From contig QFQD01000101.1 of the NCBI GenBank assembly GCA_003241485.1, positions 1 to 8,584 on the forward strand: a DNA stretch of 8,584 bases, written 5' to 3'. A program made the translations under genes and the position numbers. The notes beneath the pieces were generated by a model that was not told where the DNA came from, did not search any database, and was given only the letters and a program-made list of their open reading frames with translations. The DNA comes from Ancylobacter novellus. GTDB taxonomy: Bacteria; Pseudomonadota; Alphaproteobacteria; Rhizobiales; Xanthobacteraceae. Positions 1-8,490 of this stretch are shown here, one piece after another. Each line of letters begins with the position of its first letter. Within the stretch, counting starts at the first letter, position 1.

Positions 1-192
1 TTCCGCAGCCTTGATGAACCATTCAAGTTCCTTCAGCTGCTCCTCCTTCGACAGCGTCGACGGCTGAAACTCGCCGCTGTCCAACCACTTCTTCGCCGCG
101 GCTTCATCCGCGCGCACCGGTGAGGCGAAGGCAAACAGAACCGCGGCGCTCGCGGCGAGCAAGTAACGTGTTTGGCGTCGTGACGGCATCAT
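1..192 (-). CDS. glpV: Glycerol ABC transporter substrate-binding protein, N-terminal part (cut by window edge)
   Basis: Only the first 64 codons are present; the rest lies beyond base 1. This would be the periplasmic protein that captures glycerol and delivers it to GlpP/GlpQ. The start shows a classical Sec signal peptide: basic residues (RRQTR, 5-9), a hydrophobic stretch LLAASAAVLFAFA (11-23) and a probable cleavage after VRA (28). The mature N-terminus (DEAAAKKWLDSGE, then the segment ending WFIKAAE) resembles my memory of rhizobial glycerol-binding proteins. I chose the ATG at 192 because GGAGG lies eight bases before it; the ATG at 189 is the next codon in frame, and the ATG at 199 is out of frame. 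It is the last visible gene of the glp operon, 54 bases after glpU. Identity rests on operon position plus this short N-terminus. Confidence 0.8.
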   Translation of the reverse strand, partial: MMPSRRQTRYLLAASAAVLFAFASPVRADEAAAKKWLDSGEFQPSTLSKEEQLKELEWFIKAAE

Positions 193-222
193 CGGTCATT
201 CCTCCGGTTTCTTCCCAACAGC

Positions 223-239
223 CGCGGCCTGTCGCCGCG
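223..239 (-). repeat. Short GC-rich hairpin between glpU and glpV
   Basis: CGCGGC at 223-228 and GCCGCG at 234-239 are perfect inverted copies around a 5-base loop. The hairpin sits in the 54-base gap between glpU and glpV, the only intergenic space of any size inside the operon. No T-run follows it in the direction of transcription, so it is not a normal intrinsic terminator. It could stabilise or attenuate the mRNA before the binding-protein gene, or be chance in GC-rich DNA. Confidence 0.35.
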
Positions 240-246
240 TGCGAAT

Positions 247-555
247 TCACACGAGGCGGAACACCGCCAGTGCGTAGACAAGGCAGAGCGCGAGAGCCCA
301 GCCCAGTTCAGGTCCCACGAGGCCAAGCCAGGCGAGATTGATGAAGGCGCTGCCCAACAGGGTGATGAAGAAGCGGTCGCCGCGCGTCGTGGGAATACCG
401 AGCACGCCGACACGGGCACGCTCCGGCTTCCACAGCGCCAGCACGGTAAAGACCAGCAGCAGGCTGGCGATGACGACAAAGAACACGGCCGTCTGCCAGG
501 TCCAGGCCATCCAGGCGGTGTTTTCGGCAAGGCGGGCGGTGAAGTCCTCCATCAT
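247..555 (-). CDS. glpU: Small membrane protein of the glycerol ABC transporter (DUF2160 family)
   Basis: A 102-residue inner-membrane protein with three likely transmembrane helices (about 21-42, 61-81 and 84-102) and a conserved-looking polar link containing GIPTTRGDRFFI (53-64). Length and layout fit the DUF2160 family, which occurs in rhizobial glycerol transporter operons as glpU. Its role is not established as far as I know; it may be an accessory or assembly subunit, because ordinary sugar ABC importers need only two permeases. It starts at the first of two consecutive ATGs (555 and 552), preceded by a strong GAGGAGG, and begins 7 bases after the glpQ stop, so it is almost certainly co-transcribed. 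Family assignment comes from recognition of size, topology and context, not from a search. Confidence 0.85.
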   Translation of the reverse strand: MMEDFTARLAENTAWMAWTWQTAVFFVVIASLLLVFTVLALWKPERARVGVLGIPTTRGDRFFITLLGSAFINLAWLGLVGPELGWALALCLVYALAVFRLV

Positions 556-562
556 GGCCTCC

Positions 563-3374
<2,812 letters not shown>

Positions 3375-3384
3375 CTCGCCCTCC

Positions 3385-4506
3385 TCAACCGGCCGCTGCG
3401 AGGGACGCGCCGGCGTCTTCGCCGAGGCTGCGCCCATTGGCGTCGAACAGCAGGATGTGGCGCGGATCGATCAGCACCTCGACCGGCTCTTCCGGCTCGA
3501 GGCGGTGCACGCCCGGCACCAGCGCGGTCAGCCGCTCCGCGCCCATGTCCATGTGCAGGAAGCTCTCCGAACCCGTGACTTCGGTGACGGCGACCACCGC
3601 GCCGAGCCGGATCAGCCCCGCCTCATGCACGCTCTTCTCGGCATGAGCGACCGTCTCGACCTGCAGATGGTGCGCCCGCACGCCGATCGTGTAGACGCCG
3701 TCCGGCACACCCGCCAGCATGCCCGTCGCCGGCACGACGGCGCCGCTTTCCAGCAGTGCCACGCCGTTCGACTTGGTCACGCGCATCGTGTTGAGCGGCG
3801 GATCGGAGAACACACGCGCGGTGGCAAGGTCCGCCGGGTGCCGGTACACGCTCGCGGTGGGGCCGAACTGGGTGACGGCACCCTGCATCAGCGTCGCGGT
3901 ATTGCCGCCGAGCAGCAGTGCTTCGGTCGGTTCGGTCGTCGCATAGACGAACACGGCGCCGGTCGAGGCGAAGATGCGCGGCAGCTCCTCGCGCAGTTCC
4001 TCGCGCAGCTTGTAGTCGAGATTGGCCAGCGGCTCGTCGAGCAGCACGAGGCTGGCGCGCTTTACCAGAGCGCGGGCGATGGCGGTGCGCTGCTGCTGGC
4101 CGCCGGAAAGCGCCAGCGGCTGGCGCTCCAGGTAAGGCTCCAGCTTCATGAGCCGCGCCGCCTCGGTGACGCGCGCTTCGATCTCCGCGCTCGGCAGCCG
4201 CTGGATCCGCAGCGGCGAGGCGATGTTCTCGTACACGCTCAGTGAGGGGTAGTTGATGAACTGCTGGTAGACCATGGCGACGCTGCGCTTCTTCACCGGC
4301 ACGCCGGTGACATCCTGCCCGTCGACCAGCACCTGGCCGGAAGTCGGCGCGTCGAGACCCGCCATCAGCCGCATCAGGCTGGTCTTGCCCGCGAGCGTGG
4401 CACCGAGCAGCACGTTGAGGCTGCCATTCTCCAGCCGCAGCGACACGTCGCGTATGTGCGGGACGCCGTTGACGCTCCGACTGAGATTGCGCAGTTCCAG
4501 CGTCAT
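3385..4506 (-). CDS. glpS: Glycerol ABC transporter ATP-binding protein GlpS (no switch histidine)
   Basis: The other ATPase of the glycerol importer; 373 residues with an ATPase domain and a C-terminal TOBE-like region (about 240-373, with IGVRAHHLQVE and VEVLIDPRHILLF). The signature is perfect (LSGGQQQR, 133-140), the Q-loop is QQ at 81-82, Walker B is VLLDEP (154-159) and the D-loop is NLD (162-164). Two features are unusual. Walker A is GATLAGKT (35-42), which fits GxxxxGKT but lacks the usual middle Gly. The H-loop reads YATTEPTEA (188-196), with Thr191 where the catalytic switch His normally stands. The start at 4506 overlaps the glpD stop as ATGA (4506-4503), with GGAG seven bases upstream. 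The frame is open further upstream inside glpD, but that stretch is out of frame with GlpD and does not look like an ATPase. Confidence 0.9.
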   Translation of the reverse strand: MTLELRNLSRSVNGVPHIRDVSLRLENGSLNVLLGATLAGKTSLMRLMAGLDAPTSGQVLVDGQDVTGVPVKKRSVAMVYQQFINYPSLSVYENIASPLRIQRLPSAEIEARVTEAARLMKLEPYLERQPLALSGGQQQRTAIARALVKRASLVLLDEPLANLDYKLREELREELPRIFASTGAVFVYATTEPTEALLLGGNTATLMQGAVTQFGPTASVYRHPADLATARVFSDPPLNTMRVTKSNGVALLESGAVVPATGMLAGVPDGVYTIGVRAHHLQVETVAHAEKSVHEAGLIRLGAVVAVTEVTGSESFLHMDMGAERLTALVPGVHRLEPEEPVEVLIDPRHILLFDANGRSLGEDAGASLAAAG

Positions 4507-6059
4507 CGCGCGGCTCCGCTTCTGTCGGCGGCGGAAGTGAGGCGATAGGGTGCGTGGTGCGTCAGCATGAAGGCGTCCAGAGCGTCGATTTCCTCGCGTG
4601 TGAAACGCAGACCAAGCTTCGAGCGGCGCCAGAGCACGTCCTCGGCCGTGCGGGCCCATTCCTCGCGCATGAGATAGCGAACCTCGGCCTCCGTCAGGTC
4701 GGCGCCGAAGACGCGGCCGAGATCGGCGGCGCTGCGCGCGCCGTCGAGCAGGCGCAGGGCGCGTGTGCCGTAGGCGATGACCAGCCGATGGGCCAGCGCC
4801 TCGCTCAGCCACGGGTGAGCGCGCTTCAACTGGGCAAGGATGCGGGGCTGGTCGTGCACGGCGAAATCGCCGCCGGGCAGCGGCTCCTTTCCGGTCCAGG
4901 AAGCCTTGGACGCGCCCGGCAGGAACGGCGCGAGCTTCGAGAGCGCATGCTCGGCGAGGCGGCGATAGGTGGTGATCTTGCCGCCGAACACCGAGAGCAT
5001 GGGCGGCTGGCCTTCGGCCTCCTCCATCTCCAGCACATAGTCGCGGGTGGCTTCCTGGGCCTTGGAGGCGCCATCGTCATAGAGCGGGCGTACGCCGGAA
5101 TAGGTCCACACCACCTGGTCCGGGCTTACCGGAGCCTTGAAATATTCGCTCGCTGCCGCGCAGAGATAGGCGATCTCCTCCGCGCTCGCCTTCACCTCGT
5201 GCGGTGCGCCCTTGTAGTCGCGGTCGGTCGTGCCGATCAGGGTGAAGTCGCGCTCATAGGGGATGGCGAAGATGATCCGCCCGTCCGCGTTCTGGAAGAT
5301 ATAGGCGCGGTCGTGCTCGTAGAGCTTGCGCACCACGATGTGGCTACCCTGCACGAGACGGACATTAGCCGGCGAATTGATGCGGACGACGCGTGCCAGA
5401 ACCTCATGCACCCACGGGCCGGCCGCATTGACCAGCACCTTCGCCCGGACGGTGCTGCGTTCCCCGTCCTGTTCGATCTCCACCTGCCAGTGATCGGCCG
5501 CGCGTGTCGCCCCGATGACCCGGGTGCGCGGGCGGATGTCGGCGCCGCGCTCGGCCGCGTCGAGCGCGTTCAGCACGACGAGGCGGCTGTCCTCGACCCA
5601 ACAGTCGGAATATTCGAACGCCCGATGATAGCCCTCGCGCAACGGCGCGCCGGCGGGATCGCGGGAAAGATCCAACGTGCGGGTGGCGGGGAGCAATTTG
5701 CGCCCGCCGAGGTGGTCGTAGAGGAACAGGCCGAGCCGGAGCAGCCAGGCGGGGCGCAGGCCCTTGTGATGGGGCAGCACGAAGCGCAGCGGGCGGATGA
5801 TGTGCGGGGCGATGGCCCACAGCACCTCGCGCTCCATCAGCGCCTCGCGCACCAGCCGGAACTCGTAATGTTCGAGATAGCGCAGGCCGCCATGGATCAG
5901 CTTGGTGGAAGCCGAGGAGGTGGCGCCGGCGAAGTCGCCCTGCTCGCACAGCACGACTGAAAGGCCACGCCCGGCGGCGTCGCGGGCGATGCCACAGCCA
6001 TTTACGCCGCCACCGATGATGGCGAGGTCATAAGTCTCGTCCAGTGCGCGATCTGCCAC
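4503..6059 (-). CDS. glpD: Glycerol-3-phosphate dehydrogenase (FAD-dependent, aerobic type)
   Basis: Oxidises sn-glycerol 3-phosphate to dihydroxyacetone phosphate, passing electrons through FAD to the quinone pool at the inner face of the cytoplasmic membrane. It has 518 residues, close to the family's usual size of about 500. The N-terminal FAD-binding fold is clear: IIGGGVNGCGIARDAAGRG (14-32) with the ribose-binding Glu39, then the family signature SSASTKLIHGGLRYLE (48-63). Further hallmarks are LVNAAGPWV (209-217), SGVRPLYDD (321-329) and FGGKITTYR (358-366); the C-terminal helical domain carries EEWARTAEDVLWRRSKLGL (466-484). The start is GTG at 6059 with GGGAGAG upstream; no in-frame ATG precedes it. 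It is the first gene of the glp operon, so the region 6060-6190 should hold the operon promoter. A cytoplasmic GlpA-type subunit is less likely because no glpB or glpC follows. Confidence 0.95.
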   Translation of the reverse strand: MADRALDETYDLAIIGGGVNGCGIARDAAGRGLSVVLCEQGDFAGATSSASTKLIHGGLRYLEHYEFRLVREALMEREVLWAIAPHIIRPLRFVLPHHKGLRPAWLLRLGLFLYDHLGGRKLLPATRTLDLSRDPAGAPLREGYHRAFEYSDCWVEDSRLVVLNALDAAERGADIRPRTRVIGATRAADHWQVEIEQDGERSTVRAKVLVNAAGPWVHEVLARVVRINSPANVRLVQGSHIVVRKLYEHDRAYIFQNADGRIIFAIPYERDFTLIGTTDRDYKGAPHEVKASAEEIAYLCAAASEYFKAPVSPDQVVWTYSGVRPLYDDGASKAQEATRDYVLEMEEAEGQPPMLSVFGGKITTYRRLAEHALSKLAPFLPGASKASWTGKEPLPGGDFAVHDQPRILAQLKRAHPWLSEALAHRLVIAYGTRALRLLDGARSAADLGRVFGADLTEAEVRYLMREEWARTAEDVLWRRSKLGLRFTREEIDALDAFMLTHHAPYRLTSAADRSGAAR

Positions 6060-6081
6060 CTGACGTCTCTCCCGGAATGCG

Positions 6082-6190
6082 CATCTCGTTACGTTGGGTG
6101 CGCTTTCGTTTTTATCTTCATATTGACGCTATATGAAACTTCGTTGGTCGGCAACGGTCATAAAACGAAAGAGTTGAACCTTCGTTTGCG
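6082..6190 (-). promoter_or_regulatory. Promoter/operator region of the glp operon, with TCGTT-type half-sites
   Basis: This stretch before glpD is visibly AT-richer than its surroundings. The plus strand shows TCGTT at 6086-6090, TTTCGTT at 6104-6110, TTCGTT at 6140-6145 and TTCGTTT at 6181-6187, with the reverse copy AACGAAA at 6164-6170. Repeated half-sites of this kind are what DeoR-family regulators such as GlpR bind, and rhizobial glp operons are known to be GlpR-repressed. A possible minus-strand -10 is TATAGC (6133-6128) with TTGCCG (6154-6149) as -35, but the 15-base spacing is short, so the promoter boxes are tentative. The half-site pattern is seen directly; the regulator is inferred, since glpR is not in the window. 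Confidence 0.55.
6117..6137. repeat. 7-bp perfect inverted repeat in the glpD promoter region
   Basis: TTCATAT at 6117-6123 and ATATGAA at 6131-6137 are exact inverted copies with a 7-base spacer. The repeat sits between two TTCGTT half-sites and over the likely -10 region. It has the shape of an operator for a dimeric regulator and differs in sequence from the TTCGTT half-sites, so it might bind a second protein. It could also be partly a by-product of promoter AT-richness. Confidence 0.5.
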
Positions 6191-6345
6191 TGCAATGCAG
6201 CAAGGGCGCCGTGCCATAGCGCACGCCGAAACCGTGGGCCGATACTGCTGGGGAGGCCGTTGCAGGCCGTGCTCTGCCGGCCGAGATCGCCAATCGGGCA
6301 GTTGCGGGAGCCAGATGACAGTTGAGGGACACGGCGCGGCGCGCG

Positions 6346-6379
6346 GCGGCGGCCGGAACCGGTCCCGGTCGGCCGCCGC
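6346..6379 (-). repeat. Strong 10-bp GC hairpin downstream of fghA
   Basis: The arms GCGGCGGCCG (6346-6355) and CGGCCGCCGC (6370-6379) are perfect inverted copies around a 14-base loop. It lies about 50 bases after the fghA stop, in line with the end of that transcript. No T-run follows, so it may act as a 3'-end stabiliser or a pause/Rho-assisted end rather than a classic terminator. Confidence 0.4.
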
Positions 6380-6391
6380 TCGTCAGGTTTC

Positions 6392-6407
6392 CCGCCGGCT
6401 TCGGCGG
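6392..6407 (-). terminator. fghA: Possible terminator hairpin just after fghA
   Basis: CCGCCG (6392-6397) and CGGCGG (6402-6407) form a perfect 6-bp stem with a 4-base loop, 21 bases beyond the fghA stop in the direction of transcription. The bases after it on the minus strand are GAAACC, not a T-run, so intrinsic termination is doubtful. Together with the larger hairpin at 6346-6379 it probably marks the end of the frmA-fghA transcript. Confidence 0.35.
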
Positions 6408-6428
6408 AAGGAAGGCGCCGCCGCGGCT

Positions 6429-7277
6429 CTAGAGGCCGAGGCGCTTCGCGTGCCAGGCGATATGATCGGCCATGAAGGTGGAGATGAAATAGTAGGAGTG
6501 GTCGTATCCCTCGCGCAGATTGAGCGCGAGCGGGATGCCGGCCGCCCGGCAGGCGTCGGCCAGCAGCTGCGGGCGCAGGCCGGTTTCCAGGAACGGGTCC
6601 GCCAAACCCTGGTCGACGAGAAATTCCGGAAAGCGCTTGCCATCCTCGATCAGCGCGACCGCGTCATAGGCACGCCAGCTCGATGGGTCGGCGCCGAGAT
6701 ATTTCTCCAGCGCCGGCCGCGACCAGTCCGCCGTCGAGGGCTGCGCGATCGGCGCGAAGGCCGAGCAGCTGGCAAAACGGTCCGGGTGCTTCAGCGCGAT
6801 GGTCAGCGCCCCGTGCCCGCCCATGGAATGGCCGAAGATGCCCTGCCGGCTCATATCGGCGGGGAACTCGGCGGCGATGAGCGCGGTCAGTTCCTCGACG
6901 ATGTAGGAATACATCCGGTAGTGACGGGCATAGGGCGCCTGCGTCGCGTCGAGATAGAAGCCGGCGCCGGAGCCGAACTGCCAGTTGTCCGGCTCGTCCG
7001 GTACCTCCGCGCCGCGCGGGCTGGTGTCGGGCGCGACGATGATGACGCCGTGCCGGGCGGCGGCGGCGCGGTACTCACCCTTCTCCATGACATTGGCATG
7101 GGAGCAGGTGAGGCCGGACAGATACCACAGCACCGGCACCGGCCCGTTTGCGGCCTGCGGCGGAACGAACACCGCGAAGGTCATCGGCGTGCCGGTTGTG
7201 GTGGATTCGTGCCGGTACACGCCCTGCACGCCACCATGCGACTTCGCCTTGGAGACGGTCTCCATCGCCCCGCTCAT
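6429..7277 (-). CDS. fghA: S-formylglutathione hydrolase
   Basis: Hydrolyses S-formylglutathione to formate and glutathione, the second step of glutathione-dependent formaldehyde oxidation, in the cytoplasm. At 282 residues it matches the esterase D / FghA family (about 275-285). It is an alpha/beta hydrolase: oxyanion region WYLSGLTCSHAN (51-62), nucleophile Ser151 in GHSMGGHGAL (149-158), acidic residue Asp227 in DQGLADPF (222-229), and His260 in EGYDHSYYFI (256-265). The spacings match the known triad. Two starts are possible. ATG at 7277 shares its A with the frmA stop (TGATG), arguing for coupled translation. ATG at 7265 gives 278 residues beginning METVSKAKSHGG, closer to how many homologues begin. 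Neither has a strong ribosome binding site. An open stretch further upstream overlaps frmA in another frame and is not part of the protein. Confidence 0.93.
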   Translation of the reverse strand: MSGAMETVSKAKSHGGVQGVYRHESTTTGTPMTFAVFVPPQAANGPVPVLWYLSGLTCSHANVMEKGEYRAAAARHGVIIVAPDTSPRGAEVPDEPDNWQFGSGAGFYLDATQAPYARHYRMYSYIVEELTALIAAEFPADMSRQGIFGHSMGGHGALTIALKHPDRFASCSAFAPIAQPSTADWSRPALEKYLGADPSSWRAYDAVALIEDGKRFPEFLVDQGLADPFLETGLRPQLLADACRAAGIPLALNLREGYDHSYYFISTFMADHIAWHAKRLGL

Positions 7278-8404
7278 CAGTAGATCACCACGGAGCGGAT
7301 GGACTTGCCTTCGTGCATCAGGTCGAAGGCGGTGTTGATCTCGTCCAGCGGCATGGTGTGGGTAATGAGGTCGTCGATGTTGATCTTGCCCTCCATGTAC
7401 CAGTCGACGATCTTCGGCACGTCGGTGCGCCCGCGCGCGCCGCCGAAGGCAGAGCCGCGCCAGTTGCGCCCCGTCACCAGCTGGAACGGCCGGGTGGAGA
7501 TTTCCGCCCCCGCAGGCGCGACGCCGATGACGATGGAGGTGCCCCAGCCGCGATGGCACGCTTCCAGCGCCTGGCGCATGACGTTGACATTGCCGGTGCA
7601 GTCGAAGGTGAAGTCGGCACCGCCATCGGTGAGGTCCTGAATGGCCTGGACCACCTTGTCATTGCCGACCTCGAGCGGGTTGATGAAGTCGGTCATGCCG
7701 AACTTCTTCGCCATCTCGACCTTGGCCGGGTTGATGTCGACGCCGATGATCTTGTCGGCGCCGACCATGCGTGCGCCCTGGATCACGTTGAGCCCGATGC
7801 CGCCGAGGCCGAACACCACGACATTGGCGCCCGGCCACACCTTGCCGGTGTAGACCACCGCGCCGATGCCGGTGGTGACGCCGCAGCCGATGTAGCAGAT
7901 CTTGTCGAAGGGGGCGTCCTCGCGCACCTTCGCCAGCGCGATTTCCGGCAGCACGGTGAAGTTCGAGAAGGTCGAGCAGCCCATATAGTGGAAGATCTCG
8001 CCGCTTTGGCCGCCGACCCGCTCGCAGGAGAAGCGCGTGGTGCGGTCCGGCATCAGGCCCTGGCCTTGTGTGGCGCGGATCGAGGTGCACAGGTTGGAGC
8101 GCTGCGACAGGCAGGTTTTGCACTGCCGGCATTCCGGCGTGTAGAGCGGAATGACATGGTCGCCGACCTTCAAGGAGGTGACGCCCGCGCCGACCTCGCG
8201 CACGATGCCCGCGCCCTCATGGCCGAGGATGGCGGGGAACTTGCCCTCCGAATCCAGCCCGTCCAGCGTATAGGCGTCGGTGTGGCACACGCCCGTCGCC
8301 ATGATCTCGACCAGCACCTCGCCGGGCTTGGGTCCGCCGATCTCGATGGTCTCGATGGTCAGGGGCTTCTTGGCTTCCCAGGCAACGGCGGCGCGTGACT
8401 TCAT
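7277..8404 (-). CDS. frmA: S-(hydroxymethyl)glutathione dehydrogenase / class III alcohol dehydrogenase
   Basis: Oxidises S-(hydroxymethyl)glutathione, formed from formaldehyde and glutathione, to S-formylglutathione with NAD+; the family also reduces S-nitrosoglutathione. It has 375 residues, normal for a zinc-dependent class III enzyme. Catalytic zinc ligands are Cys40 (GVCHTD), His62-Glu63 (GHEG) and Cys174 (YIGCGVTTG). Structural zinc ligands are Cys92, 95, 98 and 106. Arg110 stands four residues after the last of these, the place of the class III-specific Arg115 of the human enzyme. The Rossmann motif is GLGGIG (198-203) with Asp222 for NAD. I chose the ATG at 8404 (MKSRAAVAW) because it matches the family's N-terminus; the frame stays open to 8485, but that extension looks unrelated. 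A modest AGAGAG lies upstream. Synonyms are adhI, flhA and adhC. The 86 bases before it reach an IS-like end. Confidence 0.95.
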   Translation of the reverse strand: MKSRAAVAWEAKKPLTIETIEIGGPKPGEVLVEIMATGVCHTDAYTLDGLDSEGKFPAILGHEGAGIVREVGAGVTSLKVGDHVIPLYTPECRQCKTCLSQRSNLCTSIRATQGQGLMPDRTTRFSCERVGGQSGEIFHYMGCSTFSNFTVLPEIALAKVREDAPFDKICYIGCGVTTGIGAVVYTGKVWPGANVVVFGLGGIGLNVIQGARMVGADKIIGVDINPAKVEMAKKFGMTDFINPLEVGNDKVVQAIQDLTDGGADFTFDCTGNVNVMRQALEACHRGWGTSIVIGVAPAGAEISTRPFQLVTGRNWRGSAFGGARGRTDVPKIVDWYMEGKINIDDLITHTMPLDEINTAFDLMHEGKSIRSVVIY

Positions 8405-8490
8405 GAGGCGGGCTCTCTTTCGGGTGGTGATGAGGACGTGTCGGCAGGTGACGTAGACATATTTGATGTCGATGTCCGCTTCCATCCCGA

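Larger units (their letters stand above)
6191..6428. other. Intergenic region between fghA and the glpD operator, no convincing gene
   Basis: This is the non-coding remainder of the roughly 370-base gap between fghA and glpD. A 67-codon minus-strand frame (6332-6129) and a plus-strand frame running into fghA are open here, but neither has recognisable protein features and both overlap the regulatory region or a real gene. Apart from the two GC-rich hairpins listed separately I see nothing in it. A leader RNA of the glp operon would not reach here, because the likely promoter lies to the left. Confidence 0.5.

Noticed and set aside
3375..3437. N-terminal extension of GlpT to an ATG at 3437
   Set aside because: The extension overlaps the glpS C-terminus, is unlike the family, and the ATG at 3374 has a strong GAGGAGG site.
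4507..4812. Extension of GlpS upstream into glpD
   Set aside because: It overlaps the glpD C-terminal domain in another frame; the ATGA junction at 4503-4506 gives the natural start.
4554..5960. 468-codon plus-strand open frame opposite glpD
   Set aside because: It is antisense to a gene with clear family motifs. Its His/Arg/Gln/Ala-rich, motif-free translation is typical of an antisense frame in GC-rich DNA.
6129..6332. 67-codon minus-strand frame upstream of glpD, considered as a leader peptide or small protein
   Set aside because: It spans the operator half-sites and the probable promoter, has no good ribosome binding site that I can see, and has no recognisable features.
7278..7559. Extension of FghA upstream into frmA
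   Set aside because: It lies out of frame inside the conserved end of frmA, and its Arg/His-rich translation is unlike any esterase.
7148..8398. 416-codon plus-strand open frame opposite frmA and fghA
   Set aside because: Shadow of two well-supported enzymes; the translation is rich in Asp/His/Arg/Ala and has no recognisable domain.
8465..8476. Doubled GATGTC considered as a target duplication or regulator repeat
   Set aside because: The copies are adjacent, not flanking the IS, and a 6-base tandem is easily chance.
8405..8485. N-terminal extension of FrmA to an ATG at 8485
   Set aside because: The added 27 residues do not match class III alcohol dehydrogenases, whose N-terminus fits the ATG at 8404.
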